From Trichomonas vaginalis G3 (Eukaryota > Parabasalia > Trichomonadida > Trichomonadidae), in the NCBI RefSeq assembly GCF_026262505.1, contig NC_067207.1, positions 31,464,082-31,528,081 on the forward strand: 64,000 nt of DNA. The letters run 5' to 3'. The notes below the pieces were generated by a model. The model was not told the DNA's origin, searched no databases, and saw nothing but the letters and a program-made list of their open reading frames with translations. Of this stretch, positions 27,272 to 37,863 are shown piece after piece (the stretch's first letter is position 1; each line of letters opens with the position of its first letter). Both the position numbers and the translations under genes were made by a program.

Positions 27272-28066
27272 ATGATTTCAACAATCGGCACAACAACAAT
27301 TCAAGCCACGAACGGCGGGACTCTGTCCACAACTACAGCACCAAACTCGTTAGTCATGAATCCTACGTCAATGTTGGTAGAGATGAAAAGCTTTATTCCT
27401 TCTTCATATACTTTTGAAACAGAAATCCAGAAGATAAAGCAAAAACTTTTAACAAGTAATTTAGACTGTAGTGCGAAAAATGAAACAAATGAACAGTATC
27501 TTTATGAAATGGAGGACCTCATCGACCATTTGCCTAAACTACCTGAAATTCAGCAGCAAAAACTAACTATTCCTGAATTCGACGAAATTGAAGTCAAAGC
27601 AACTGACTCAGTAGAAATTAAGAAATTCATACGTAAAGTAAATTATGAATTCCTTGGTTTTCATTGCAACCATAAAGTTATGGACAAAGATTGCGACATG
27701 GTTTATAAAAATATTTCTGACCTTTACAAATCCGAAGAATTTAAGACATACGATAACTTTGTTTCATTAGTTGCAAAATGTGTATGGCAGATAAGAGATA
27801 AAGATAGAAGAGGTAAGGTATGGAATGAACAGATAAAACCAGCAGCTTTTGAGTTAAAGAAAACCATTGACGCCTTAGTTGTTCTAGCTGGTTTTATTTC
27901 AATGTATAACGCAAAAACGATGCCGCAATGTTCAAAATGTAAAGCAGCAATAAGAAAATATAACTACTCAGTCAAAGAGATAGAAAGAATGCGAAACGAC
28001 TATGCAGACTTAAAGAAAGAAGCAGAAAAGCCAGCAGAAGATAAAATGGATATGTTGACATTTTAA
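27272..28066 (+). CDS. Unknown 264-residue protein
   Basis: ATG after a TTTATTTTGTATAAAAGAT leader. The first ~30 residues are Thr/Ser/Asn-rich and low in complexity (STIGTTTIQATNGGTLSTTT). The rest is predicted helical, with CNHKVMDKDCD (residues ~127-137) and a CSKC (~218) that could form a metal site, followed by a coiled coil to the end (KEIERMRNDYADLKKEAEK). It could be an internal virion or scaffold protein. No family recognised. The leader closely resembles that before 29065, so the two may be co-expressed. Confidence 0.65.
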   Translation: MISTIGTTTIQATNGGTLSTTTAPNSLVMNPTSMLVEMKSFIPSSYTFETEIQKIKQKLLTSNLDCSAKNETNEQYLYEMEDLIDHLPKLPEIQQQKLTIPEFDEIEVKATDSVEIKKFIRKVNYEFLGFHCNHKVMDKDCDMVYKNISDLYKSEEFKTYDNFVSLVAKCVWQIRDKDRRGKVWNEQIKPAAFELKKTIDALVVLAGFISMYNAKTMPQCSKCKAAIRKYNYSVKEIERMRNDYADLKKEAEKPAEDKMDMLTF

Positions 28067-28369
28067 TAATAAAAACTATCCAACAGCAGAAGATTTCCTT
28101 CTGTCTCTGACGTCAAGAAGAAATATAAAGAAACCTTCGGCATTGTTAAAACTTTTGATGTACTAAAAGAAGAAATAGAAGCTACGAAATTGTTTAGGAT
28201 TTCAAATATACATCGTACAATTCATGTAAAACGCTTGTGAAAAATTAGGTGAAAAAACAGGTGAAAAAACAGGTGAGATCTCACCTCTTCACCTCAACAT
28301 TATTTTTATTGAATTCAGCACAAAAATAATGAATTTCATTAGTTATTTTGTATGACAAGTAAGTAATGA
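28067..28369. other. Gap with palindrome module and coding remnant
   Basis: 28081-28200 has codon-like composition (a Ser/Lys-rich remnant of no clear origin). 28244-28310 holds a GATC palindrome module flanked by GGTGAAAAAACA repeats and CATTATTTTTATTGAATTCA, the same junction seen at the edges of the 9-kb array. Confidence 0.6.
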
Positions 28370-28976
28370 CAAACATTGAGTTTGAAACAGTTTAGAAAGA
28401 TAGACAATGACACCAAAGTGGTTAGAATTGGTGATTTAAACGTAAGATACTCAAAGAAATACAACAAATATTCTTTGTCAGACATTATATCTCCATCTGG
28501 AAAGAAAAAAACGACTGGGTTAGAAATGCTTCAACTCAGAAAATTTTGACAAGAAATCCTGAGCTTATGATATCAGTAGCATTTCATGGAACAAGAGCTA
28601 TCTTATAGACAAAAGTCTTATACCAATAGTTTTGTTATGGTTAGACCCAGTTGTTGGATATAACTTCATAACATATGGTTCATTCGATACGGAACGTTGC
28701 AGTGAAGGCTTACTTTACATCGTTCAGAAACCGAAGGACTTCAACACAAAAAGATATAAGATAGGAAGGACATATAATATAACTCAAAGATATGACAGTA
28801 CAGTCAATAGAGTCAAGGTTGTGTTTGTTAATGATATGAGAGCTGCTGAAACAGAACTGCTTGAAGTTTTTGAGAAAATGTATGGTGCTCCCACGAAAGG
28901 TAAAGAAACGTTTGAAGTAGATGAGATAGATAAAGCTATAAAATTATTTGACGAAGTTGCTGAAAAATACATGTAG
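28370..28976 (+). pseudogene. Broken KilA-N plus T5orf172 (GIY-YIG-like) gene
   Basis: The downstream part reads GLLYIVQKPKD, then YKIGRTYNITQRYDS, then AAETELLEVFEKMYG, the pattern of the T5orf172/MUG113 branch of the GIY-YIG nuclease superfamily. Upstream codons resemble a KilA-N start (NDWVRNAS-like). KilA-N plus T5orf172 is a known pairing in large DNA viruses. About three breaks. It sits before a whole KilA-N gene. Confidence 0.6.
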
Positions 28977-29064
28977 AGCGTTTATTTTTGGTCTTTTGTG
29001 AAAGTCAGAAAATAAAGTTAGTTTTATTTTTATTTATTTTTTTATTTTGTATGTAAAGACAGTA

Positions 29065-29892
29065 ATGTCAACATCAGAGAACACAACAACAGTTATAGTC
29101 CATGAAGCTATAAATGAAGAATACGAGTACATACAGTATAACAAACAGTTACGTCTCATTCGTTCAGTCAAAGATGACATGTACCAAATGCAGAGTATAA
29201 TGAATGCTCTTCGTTCTACAAAGCAAGCATATCATTGGTTTGAAAACCAACAGACAAAAGAACTTTTAGAAGAATTTCCTCATATGATTGCTTCCCTCGG
29301 AAAACCGAGAGAAGAGATTCCGTACGAAAATCGCAAGAATTTGGCTCCTGGTTTGAAAGGTTATTATGTTCATAGACTTTTAGTAAATGCTGTAGCAATG
29401 TGGGCTTCACCTCGTTATGCTTGTTATATTTTCATGATGTTAGATGAACTATATAAAGCAGAACGTGGAGAGATGGAAAAGAAACTTCAAGCAAAAGATG
29501 AAGTCATTGAATCCAAAGACAAAAGCATACAGAAAAGAATACCGCGTTCAGTACCAAAAGGAAAGGAAAAGAGTTATAAGTATATGATATATACCGAAGA
29601 GTTGGAGAAAGAAGAAGATAAAGATATGGTTATGTTGCATTTAGTCAGAAGAAACAACAAGAGTTTTTATGACTTAGCTAAAATATATAAATCTGACAGA
29701 AACTGGTTCTATCGTGAAAACTTACCGATTTCAATGACACCGAATGAACAAATAAAGGAAATTGTCAAAAATACTCTTCCTCAAACACACTATGACATCA
29801 AAGGTTGCATAATACTTACATTCAAAGAAGACTTAACATTACTGAAGGAAAAAATAACAGAATATTTCGATAACTTCAAAGAGGAAGAATAA
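29065..29892 (+). CDS. KilA-N domain protein
   Basis: 275 residues; the ATG at 29065 is the first in frame. Residues about 40-140 form a KilA-N-type domain, with AYHWFENQQTKELLEEF, GLKGYYVHRLLVNAVAMWAS and PRYACYIFMMLDELYKAE. A coiled coil follows (EMEKKLQAKDEVIESKDK), and the last ~120 residues are an alpha/beta domain often paired with KilA-N in trichomonad proteins. KilA-N proteins bind DNA and may regulate viral genes or shut down the host. Its segment 29287-29381 is also present twice inside the 9-kb palindrome. The gene looks whole. Confidence 0.75.
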   Translation: MSTSENTTTVIVHEAINEEYEYIQYNKQLRLIRSVKDDMYQMQSIMNALRSTKQAYHWFENQQTKELLEEFPHMIASLGKPREEIPYENRKNLAPGLKGYYVHRLLVNAVAMWASPRYACYIFMMLDELYKAERGEMEKKLQAKDEVIESKDKSIQKRIPRSVPKGKEKSYKYMIYTEELEKEEDKDMVMLHLVRRNNKSFYDLAKIYKSDRNWFYRENLPISMTPNEQIKEIVKNTLPQTHYDIKGCIILTFKEDLTLLKEKITEYFDNFKEEE

Positions 29893-29947
29893 AAAAATCT
29901 AAGCTAATTTTATTTTTTTTATAAAATTTTATCTCATATGAAAGAAC

Positions 29948-30163
29948 ATGAATTTAGAATATTCGGAACTCATGACAGAAGAAGAGAACGAACAACATGT
30001 AAAAGATTATGCAAAATTTCTGAAGACATACAAAGCATTTAAACAATATCTAAATGCTTCTAAAGATTATGCAAAATTTCTGAAGGTATATAAAGCTTAT
30101 GAAAAAGCGTATGAAAAGTTTATACATTGGGGAATTGTTGTAAAATATCGATATGAAGACTAA
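29948..30163 (+). CDS. Small protein with internal repeat (71 aa)
   Basis: MNLEYSELMTEEENEQHVKD leads into two copies of KDYAKFLK.YKA (about residues 19-31 and 39-51), then an aromatic-rich end. Predicted entirely helical. It follows the KilA-N gene on the same strand. Function unknown. Confidence 0.5.
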   Translation: MNLEYSELMTEEENEQHVKDYAKFLKTYKAFKQYLNASKDYAKFLKVYKAYEKAYEKFIHWGIVVKYRYED

Positions 30164-30181
30164 CCAAAAATATATTTTTGC

Positions 30182-30655
30182 TTAAATAGCTTCAGGGTCT
30201 ATTTCTTCAACCATTTCACTTCCTTCGTCAATGTCAATAGAAGCTTCTTCAACCTTTGGTAAGAATTTCTGTATAACATCTTTGTTCGTTATTGTCTTCA
30301 GAGATGAAGGATAATATTTCACATTTGTTTCACCCTTCTTATATTCTTTCTGTTCGGAAAGATTTAAAGCAATACTGAAGAAGTCAATATTAGAGTTCTT
30401 TATAACAGTATAATGAGTATCTTTGACATTCACGAAGAAACTCTTTTGTTTCAAAACTACTGCTAACTCTTGTGAAGTATAACGTTTGCGGTCAATGACG
30501 ATAGCTAATGGTCTGACATACTGACCAAACTTAGATTCTTTCACAAACTTCTTGTTAAAGATAACATTAACATTTGAAGCATTATTGAACTCATTCTTGA
30601 TGGCAGTAGCGAGAGCATTGTATGAAAAGAACTTGCAATCTTGCATGTGTTTCAT
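30182..30655 (-). CDS. Unknown 157-residue protein with acidic tail, possibly DNA-binding
   Basis: MKHMQDCKFFSYNALATAIK, then a beta-rich middle with aromatic and basic residues (YVRPLAIVIDRKRYTSQELA; SFFVNVKDTHYTVI), and an acidic end finishing EEIDPEAI. The element-3 protein at 46991-47410 also lies beside a replication gene and ends DIDPEMF. Small beta-barrel proteins with acidic tails next to a polymerase are often single-stranded-DNA-binding proteins; that reading is inference. Divergent from the polymerase gene. Confidence 0.5.
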   Translation of the reverse strand: MKHMQDCKFFSYNALATAIKNEFNNASNVNVIFNKKFVKESKFGQYVRPLAIVIDRKRYTSQELAVVLKQKSFFVNVKDTHYTVIKNSNIDFFSIALNLSEQKEYKKGETNVKYYPSSLKTITNKDVIQKFLPKVEEASIDIDEGSEMVEEIDPEAI

Positions 30656-30746
30656 TAAAATAAAAATATTAAATTATTTTGAAAAATAACTTAAAAAAAT
30701 CTAATCTAATTTTTTCAAAAAATATTTTTTTTATTTCCTACTAAAG

Positions 30747-33700
30747 ATGTATCGGAAGTTGTCTAAGTTAGAACACTCGGAAATAAAACAACTTCTTACA
30801 GAAGCTAATATAGATGTTACAAAGCATTACGCAACAAACAAAAAAGCACTCGCTGACTTCATTAAAGACTACAATGGTGAAATAACTTATGATAGAATTC
30901 ATGAGTTCATAAAGCCGCAACGCGGCGAGGACGAAGTCCATGCAAGAGCATTTCCTTTAAATGACGTTGCTATTGACTTATATCATAGACGTTCAGTACC
31001 TCATGAAGTAAGAAGAGAAATGTTTGACATAACAAATGCAAACGTTGGTGAAACAAGAAGAAGAGACGACACACTGAAACAACAGAGAAGAGAGATGTTT
31101 AAGAGCGCTATAGAACAAGTTCGCAAAGCTAACGATGTCATTCGTTCCATTGACGACAAACCAAAAGAAGGTGAGAGATGGTTAAAGAAAGATGAAGAGA
31201 ATAGGAAGAGAAATGTGAAGTCAGGCAATAGACTCATTGACTTTAACATCGAAGCTTTAGATGAACCAAACAGAGACTACTTACACAAACATTTCGGTAA
31301 GGTTTTCATGAGACTCTTAGAGAAAATTAAAATAAACTCACAACAGAGATGGATGGTATGTTATAAACTTGGTGGAAAGTATGAATGTTCTACGTTAAAC
31401 CTCAATAATATTGGAACATTACTACATCAGCTCTTGAAGGAGAACTTTATATCAGAGATAGAAGCAAATGCTGCAGGTATTGTTGAAATGCACTATGACT
31501 TCTTCTTGACAAACATAAAGAATCTTACCGAAATAAAGATGTATGATTTAACAGAATATGAAGGCTTAACGATGTCAGATGTAAAGAAAGGCAAACCAAA
31601 AAAGAGACCATATAGAGATGAAAGCACACTGACAAATGACCAGAAAGCCATTTTGGAAGCTCTTAAGCAAACAGGAAACCCAGCACTTATAGAAAGCTTT
31701 TGGAAAGATAATGGTGAAAAGAAGTTTTATAAGAAGAGAAGCGGTCAGTTCTGGAAGTATCTTTGCACATTACCTATAAATCTTGAGCGCTACCAAATCT
31801 TCAATGAATTGAACAAAAGAACTGCAGCACTTATGACAGAAGACAATTGTTTCGTTTATGCTTGCATTCAGGCTGGAGTAGATGGAGAGACTATTGACCA
31901 CATGAGAGAAGTCATTCGTGTTAGAGACTTTCCTCAAAGTAAAGTACAAGAAATTTCTGACGCAACAGGTATAGCATTTAATGTTACCATTGGTTATTTC
32001 AATGACTCAAGACATAATGAAATAAAGAGATACATACCAAAAGAATGTGAAACTGTTAGAACTATTGACTTACTTCTTGTTGAAGACCACTACATGCTAA
32101 ACGAAAGATTACCAATGACAACATATTTCGTCGAAATTACAAAGAAATTCTCAAAGCTTGTGGTGGAATGAACATTGAGAAACAAATGAAGATTTATACA
32201 AAGAGAGAAGATAAATATGTAGTTCGTTATGATAGAAAACACCGTTATGGGATGTTATGAAAACATTGTGGGAGTGCAAATATTTCGAACCTATTTCTTA
32301 TGGAGAACTTTTCACATATACGACTGACTTATATAAACAGAACCTTGCACCATTTAAAGACTTGTCATATGCTCCAAAGTATTGTGTACAACTGAAGAAG
32401 AAAGCCGAGTCAAAAGAAGTAAATAAAAATAAGTGCAAGTTCATTCCTGAGCACGTTTTCTTTGCTGACTTTGAGTGCAGTAGCCGATGGCTTTCATAAA
32501 GCTTTTAACATATGTTACGACAGTGAAGATGGTTCAGTGAGTGAAAGCATTTGGGGTCAGAACTGTGCAACAGAATTTTTGGAACGACTTCCTGACAAGA
32601 GTTTAATATATTTCCATAACCTCAGTTATGATATAAACTTCATCTTAAGACACATGACAGAAGTGAAAGGAACTCCCATCATTAAAGGTTCACGAACAAT
32701 GCAAATAACTGGCTTATATAAAGGAAGGGCAATTATTATAAAAGACTCTTACAGTGTTATAAATAAGAAGCTTAAACTATTTCCTGCTATGTTTAACTTA
32801 CAAACAGGACCGAAAGAAGTATTTCCATACAACTACTACAGCAGTGTTTTGTTAGCAAATGACAACAGAACTGGTGTCATTTCTGAAGCATGTAAGTTTA
32901 TCCGGGATGCAGATACATTCATGAAAAACATAGATTCCATCAAAGGTTGCAGAATAGATGAGAACCACTTCGACTTAGAAAAGTATAGCACATTTTATTG
33001 GCAAACAAGATGTAAGAATTTTAAGAGAAGGTTTTGTTAAGTTCCGCAATGACATATTGAAAGAATTTGATTTAAACGTTTATGACTACGTTAGTATTTG
33101 TTCAATTGCTAACAAATTATTTGAGAACAGAGTGTACTTCCCGAATGGAAATTTATATGACCTCTCAAATAAACCAAGAGAATTTATTTCACGCTGTATT
33201 CAAGGTGGAAGATGTATGCTGTCAGATAACATTAAACAAAAGAGCGAAAAGAAACTCATTGCTGACTTCGACGCTGTTTCATTATATCCATCAGCTATAG
33301 CAAGACTTTATACTTTAGAAGGTATTCCAAAGGTTATGAAGAAAGAAATGTTAAGCACAGAGTATCTCATGAGACATTTATTCGATGACGACCAAAAGGA
33401 ACCCATTGGTGAAAAGTTTATGTCTGGCTTCTTTGTTCTCATTAAGATAACAGAGATTGGAATACATAGACACTTTCCTTTAATAGTTTGTGACCCTGAA
33501 CTAAATCCAGAACTTAACGTTCCCAGAAGTTCAAACACTTGCTGTTTAATGTATGTTGACCATATAACATTACAAGACCTCATAAAATATCAAGGTGTCA
33601 AATGTGAAGTGTTGCAAGGATATATTACGATGAAACAGAGATATTAGAATAAGAGATGAAGTAAAGAAGTTGTTTGAGTTAAGGTTAAAGTATAAGAAAG

Positions 33701-34524
33701 AAGGAAATCCTTTGCAAGAAAATATAAAGCTCATTCTGAACAGTATTTATGGCAAAACTATTCTATCTCCTATTGAGTCAAAAATAACCATAGTAAATGA
33801 CAAAGATGCTATAAGATATGCCATCAGAAACTACAACCATATAGTGAAGTTCGAAGGTTTGGATGGTTCAGATAAAACTATTTTCAAGCTAACGAAAAGC
33901 ATTTGCAGACACTTTAACTTCTGTCCACTTGGTGTTAACATTCTGTCTATGTCGAAGAGAATAATGTGTGAAGTATTCTGTAGCTGCTGAGGACTTAGGA
34001 ATGGACATCTTTTATAGCGATACGGACAGTATGCATCTCTACAATGAAGATATCCCTCGTTTAGCTGAAGAGTTTGAGAAACGTTATGGAAGAGTTCTCA
34101 TTGGTAAAAACCTTGGTCAATTTCATAGCGACTTTGCAGAAATACACCTGGAAAACAAAGTTTAGCATACAAGTCAATATTTTGTGGAAAGAAGACTTAC
34201 ATAGACTTACTCACGAATGATTTAAATGAAGTTGCATTTCACTGCAGAATGAAAGGCGTGAAGCAAGATGTTATTGCTTTAACCGCTAATGAAATGTTTC
34301 CTGACTCTGTTCAGTGTTTCTATGATGAAGATAAAGGTTTAATGGTTCCGCAAGGAACATATGACAAAGACTCTGAGTTCAGTTTAATGAAACTTTACAA
34401 AGCACTTTATGACGGTCAAGAGATTGGATTTGACTTATGTAAGTCATGTCAACCTTGCTTTGAAGAGAAGTTTAACTTCTCAATAACGACTAAAACAAGC
34501 TTTATTCGTAAGTTGAAGTTCTGA
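30747..34524 (+). pseudogene. Protein-primed DNA polymerase B, broken
   Basis: The first part encodes an N-terminal domain shared with element 3's polymerase (AALMTEDNCFVYACIQAGVD; LLLVEDHYMLNERLP here, VILVHNHFMLNESL-like there). Further on come a DEDD exonuclease start (FFADFECSS; YFHNLSYDINF), motif A (ADFDAVSLYPSA), motif B (KLILNSIYGKT) and motif C (YSDTDSM), the signature of protein-primed family B polymerases that replicate Polintons, adenoviruses and phi29-like phages. About six breaks. A GC-rich double hairpin (30914-30939) lies inside the N-terminal part. Confidence 0.9.
30914..30939. repeat. GC-rich double hairpin inside the polymerase gene
   Basis: GCCGCAACGCGGC (30914-30926) and GGACGAAGTCC (30929-30939), the reverse orientation of the copy at 18671. 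Encodes KPQRGEDEV in frame with the surrounding coding sequence. Confidence 0.75.
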
Positions 34525-34570
34525 GGTCATTTATTTTTGTCAGCAATGATGTCATTCGTGATAAAAATAA

Positions 34571-34595
34571 GCCGCTAGCGGCAAGGGCGAAGCCC
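34571..34595. repeat. GC-rich double hairpin between convergent genes
   Basis: GCCGCTAGCGGC (34571-34582) and GGGCGAAGCCC (34585-34595), in the short gap between the polymerase end and the convergent gene at 34606. Confidence 0.8.
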
Positions 34596-34605
34596 ATGTG
34601 GTCAT

Positions 34606-35463
34606 TTACAATACTGCGATGGTAGAGTTTAAGAGTTGTGCTTCAATGTAGAGACAGTCCTTATGGTCTGGAGGTAAGAACACCGGGCAGTTATGGTCAT
34701 GAGTGGAGAACATGTCTATCCAAAACTCACGATTGAAGCCAGTTAATTTATAGTATTTAGGATTTGGCAGTGGTGTAGTTCTTGTATGACCAATGAACTC
34801 ATTTTCAACTCCCTTACTTAAGTTTGAATATAATATAGCTTGCTTTCTATCCCAAATGCCTGGAAATCTAATTTCGGAAAAATCATTTTTCCTCGGAAGC
34901 ATTGCATCATAATTGAAAACATTCTTGAAATCATCACTTGGTTCAGAGATTTGAAATCTTATACGTAATGGATTTTCTTTCTTTTTAGCGACTTCATTGA
35001 ATGGTGAGAATACAATGAATTGACAGTCATGTGTTCCATCTTCATTTGGTACAAACTCGTAATGAAAAGCTATTAATCTTTCTACAATTCCTTCTTCTTT
35101 CAGTTGTGCAAGAAACTCACGTAAAGGCTGTAAAGTTTGTACTTCAATGTTAAACTTCTTTTGAAAATTTTCGTAAAATGTAATTATACAGTCTTCTAAC
35201 GTTGTATCGTCTTTAAAGTATTTGTATATGTGAATGTTTTGGGCGCTTAAAGACTGTTCGTCATTTTCTATCTCGACTTGAAGTATAAAGTCAACCTTTC
35301 TGAAAGCACGTGTTATATACATAGATGTTATGCCAATGTACTTCTCTTCATTTATGTTCACAATCCAGTCTGTTGGAAACTTAAACGTTACTCTGTTCCC
35401 CTTTATTTTGACGTCAGTGTTTTCACTACTGAACGCAACAGATAAAGGTATTTGTCTATACAT
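34606..35463 (-). CDS. Putative virion protein, jelly-roll-like (285 aa)
   Basis: Starts MYRQIPLSVAFSSENTDVKI. The N-terminal half alternates hydrophobic strands (NRVTFKFPTDWIVNINEEKY; ITSMYITRAFRKVDFILQVE), as expected of a beta-sandwich capsid or spike protein. The end (CLYIEAQLLNSTIAVL) is short and hydrophobic. It lies beside the capsid gene cluster at 35488-38322 and looks whole. Candidates are a second penton or minor capsid protein. I cannot name the family with certainty. Confidence 0.55.
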   Translation of the reverse strand: MYRQIPLSVAFSSENTDVKIKGNRVTFKFPTDWIVNINEEKYIGITSMYITRAFRKVDFILQVEIENDEQSLSAQNIHIYKYFKDDTTLEDCIITFYENFQKKFNIEVQTLQPLREFLAQLKEEGIVERLIAFHYEFVPNEDGTHDCQFIVFSPFNEVAKKKENPLRIRFQISEPSDDFKNVFNYDAMLPRKNDFSEIRFPGIWDRKQAILYSNLSKGVENEFIGHTRTTPLPNPKYYKLTGFNREFWIDMFSTHDHNCPVFLPPDHKDCLYIEAQLLNSTIAVL

Positions 35464-35487
35464 TTAGTTCGGATAAAAATAAACCAT

Positions 35488-35751
35488 TTACTCTTTCTTT
35501 GCTTTTGCTTCTTCTCTAGCTTTTGTTTCAGCTTCTTCTCTAGCTTTCTTCGCCAGCAAACGTGGGTTCTTTTGTCTTCCAGCAGCTAATGCAGCAAGTT
35601 GTTTTTCACTAAGTTTTCTCTTTGGTCTCTCTGGCTTTTGTTCTTGTTTTTGTTCCTTCAGTTCGGATAAAATTTGCTCACGAATTTCTTTCTTCAATGC
35701 TTCAACATCTATGACCCCTTGGGTCTTGTCCGTAGGGTTTGTCTGAGTCAT
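35488..35751 (-). CDS. Basic coiled-coil protein (87 aa)
   Basis: The start was chosen at MTQTNPTDKTQG, the first ATG in frame. A helix (ALKKEIREQILSELKEQKQ) is followed by KPERPKRKLSEKQLAALAAG and a charged tail of Lys, Arg, Glu and Ala. The RKLSEKQLAALAAGR part resembles the AT-hook-like or histone-like tails of DNA-condensing proteins. Adjacent to capsid genes, so a virion core role is plausible but inferred. Confidence 0.55.
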   Translation of the reverse strand: MTQTNPTDKTQGVIDVEALKKEIREQILSELKEQKQEQKPERPKRKLSEKQLAALAAGRQKNPRLLAKKAREEAETKAREEAKAKKE

Positions 35752-35796
35752 TTGACTGCAGATAAAAAACAAAATTAAAACTTTAACCGATGTAAA

Positions 35797-36231
35797 ATGA
35801 GCTTGTCAAAATCAGAGCGAGAGTCTATTATATTAAATGACGCAAGAGGAATACAACATCCTTTCTATTACGTAAGTCAGAGTAAAGATGGTAAAATATA
35901 TGTAAGAAAAAGAAAGGTTCCATTAGCGAATGCAGAAAGCGACAACATTAAGGTGTATGGCAAGGGTGAAGTCCACGAAGCCCATATAAAACCTTCTGTT
36001 CAAACTGAGCCACCAATAGAACCAGAAGAAAAGAAGCCAGATGTACTTTCAATAACGAACCAAGAGCTTATTGCAAAGTTCGTGAATTTCATTGAAAAAC
36101 AAACCGAGTCAAAGAATCCTGACCCACCAGTGAAAGAAGTTGAGACAAAAGAGAATGTACAGTTCATTGAAAATGTCAAGAAACAACTTCCACCACGAAT
36201 GCCAAGAAGAAGAGTGAGAATAATGAAGTAA
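35797..36231 (+). CDS. Unknown 144-residue protein with DG-RK module
   Basis: MSLSKSERESIILNDARG, then FYYVSQSKDGKIYVRKRK, parallels the element-3 protein at 16848 and the 78-residue protein at 38370. A Pro/Glu linker, a helix (NQELIAKFVNFIEKQ) and a basic end (PPRMPRRRVRIMK) follow. A degenerate GC hairpin (about 35958-35983) lies in frame (YGKGEVHEAH). It precedes the major capsid gene by 27 bases, so it is probably co-expressed with it; a capsid-assembly or cement role is possible. Confidence 0.6.
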   Translation: MSLSKSERESIILNDARGIQHPFYYVSQSKDGKIYVRKRKVPLANAESDNIKVYGKGEVHEAHIKPSVQTEPPIEPEEKKPDVLSITNQELIAKFVNFIEKQTESKNPDPPVKEVETKENVQFIENVKKQLPPRMPRRRVRIMK

Positions 36232-36258
36232 ATAGATATTTTTATCTGAAGTAAATAC

Positions 36259-37833
36259 ATGCAGAACGAACAGCTAAACGAATTTACTCCAGCAGAGCAT
36301 ATTCATCAGATTCGCTCATATTTCAATATCATAGACAATGCAGTTCAAATTGGTGACACTAATAGAAAATATTCTGACGCAAAGATTCCATCACAACCTG
36401 GAACTGCTAAAGATAACACATGGGTAACATTCAATCTCTCACCTCCTGGTGAAAATATGTTGGACCTTTACAATACATTCATTACGTATAAAATGGAAGG
36501 TCAATTTATTGTAGATAAAGAAATTGGTTCAGGTTCCAATAAAACAAACCCACCAGGATTTTGGATTGGTTTCGATGACGCTTTCTATGCAGTTGCTGGA
36601 TATCAAATCCTTGCAAATGGTCGTATCGTATATTCTCAAGACAACGCAAGAGAAGAAGCATATATAACTTCAAGCTCACAAACTACCGAACAAATAAAGA
36701 AAGTAGATGTTTTCTCAAAGACTCGACATGAAGATGTATGGAGTCATTCGGGAACATGCAGAACAGGACAAATTGTTAGTGGTCCAATTACAGCAGGAAA
36801 ATCATTTGATTTTAAGCTTCGTTTAAGAATTCCTGTTAGAAGATTCCTTCCATTAGAAGCTATTCGATTTATTCCAGCTTTTGCAGGAAACATTCAGCTT
36901 AAAGTAAAGTTCAGTAGCGACGCCTTACAATGCACATCTATATCTGTAAATGATATCATTGCTTTCAATCCAACTCTTAAAGTTGCATTTGCTTCAGATT
37001 CAAATCCACCGACAAATAAATTTGTTCCATGGAATGAACCATTCACTATGATAACGAAGGCAGTAGAAGCTAGTGGAACAGTTACTATTACAACTGTAAC
37101 CCAGCAACTATTTCGAACAAAGATGGATTTTAATGAATGTTTCATTCATCCAAAGTCATTCTCTTTAGACCCTAACATTTATACAGAACTTGTAGAACAT
37201 TATACAAACGAGGCTTTATGTTTTCCTGTTAAAGTTATGGATTGGATTCCTATGGACGGTTCATTCTCAAAGAATACAGATAGTTCAAGTGCAACATTTA
37301 CAGCAGCTTATACGCCTATTAATGTTAAAAGTATTTGGGCACTATTTAGAAAGAAAGACAACTATTATGTTAATTTTGAGAACCCTAAGTTTAAATATTT
37401 TCAGCTTTCCATGGGAGCTTATGGAAATATGCCTGCAGAACCTGAAAAATCATATGGACCTGTATTTTATGAAATGGTTGCGAACGCTTGCAATACAAAC
37501 AATGATATGATAGGATTTAATGAAGATGTTATGAGGTCATTGGTGGATGATGGTAGTGTGGAACATAAATGGGATAGCTATGACAACACACATTTCTTAT
37601 GTGGTTTTCCAACAGAAGTGGACTTTTGCTTCCAGCAAGGTCAAACATCTACTGCTCCAATAACATACAAATTGTCTGTTAAAGGACCTATTGAACTAGC
37701 AACTGAAAATGTACCAAAGCCACTTATTGGATTTATGAGGGATTGTTGCTTTGCCATTCAGGTGCGTGCTAATGGAATCCCAATAATAAGATTAGATGAC
37801 TATAACTTAGCTACGGATGACAGTGAGGAATAA
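36259..37833 (+). CDS. Major capsid protein (double jelly-roll)
   Basis: 524 residues, whole. The N-terminal jelly roll includes DNTWVTFNLSPPGENMLDLY, GYQILANGRIVYSQDNARE and the strand-rich FDFKLRLRIPVRRFLPLEAI. The second half has IYTELVEHYTNEALCFPVKV and ends with IELATENVPKPLIGFMRDC. The layout, length and pairing with ATPase and penton-like genes fit Polinton capsid proteins, which form hexagonal trimers of icosahedral capsids. Element 3's version at 50408-52013 shares the phrase LPNWAGKI or IPAFAGNI after the RFLP/RFLR motif. Transcribed with the genes at 35797 and 37864. Confidence 0.85.
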   Translation: MQNEQLNEFTPAEHIHQIRSYFNIIDNAVQIGDTNRKYSDAKIPSQPGTAKDNTWVTFNLSPPGENMLDLYNTFITYKMEGQFIVDKEIGSGSNKTNPPGFWIGFDDAFYAVAGYQILANGRIVYSQDNAREEAYITSSSQTTEQIKKVDVFSKTRHEDVWSHSGTCRTGQIVSGPITAGKSFDFKLRLRIPVRRFLPLEAIRFIPAFAGNIQLKVKFSSDALQCTSISVNDIIAFNPTLKVAFASDSNPPTNKFVPWNEPFTMITKAVEASGTVTITTVTQQLFRTKMDFNECFIHPKSFSLDPNIYTELVEHYTNEALCFPVKVMDWIPMDGSFSKNTDSSSATFTAAYTPINVKSIWALFRKKDNYYVNFENPKFKYFQLSMGAYGNMPAEPEKSYGPVFYEMVANACNTNNDMIGFNEDVMRSLVDDGSVEHKWDSYDNTHFLCGFPTEVDFCFQQGQTSTAPITYKLSVKGPIELATENVPKPLIGFMRDCCFAIQVRANGIPIIRLDDYNLATDDSEE

Positions 37834-37863
37834 AGGATGAACGTTTATTTTTAAAGCTTATAA

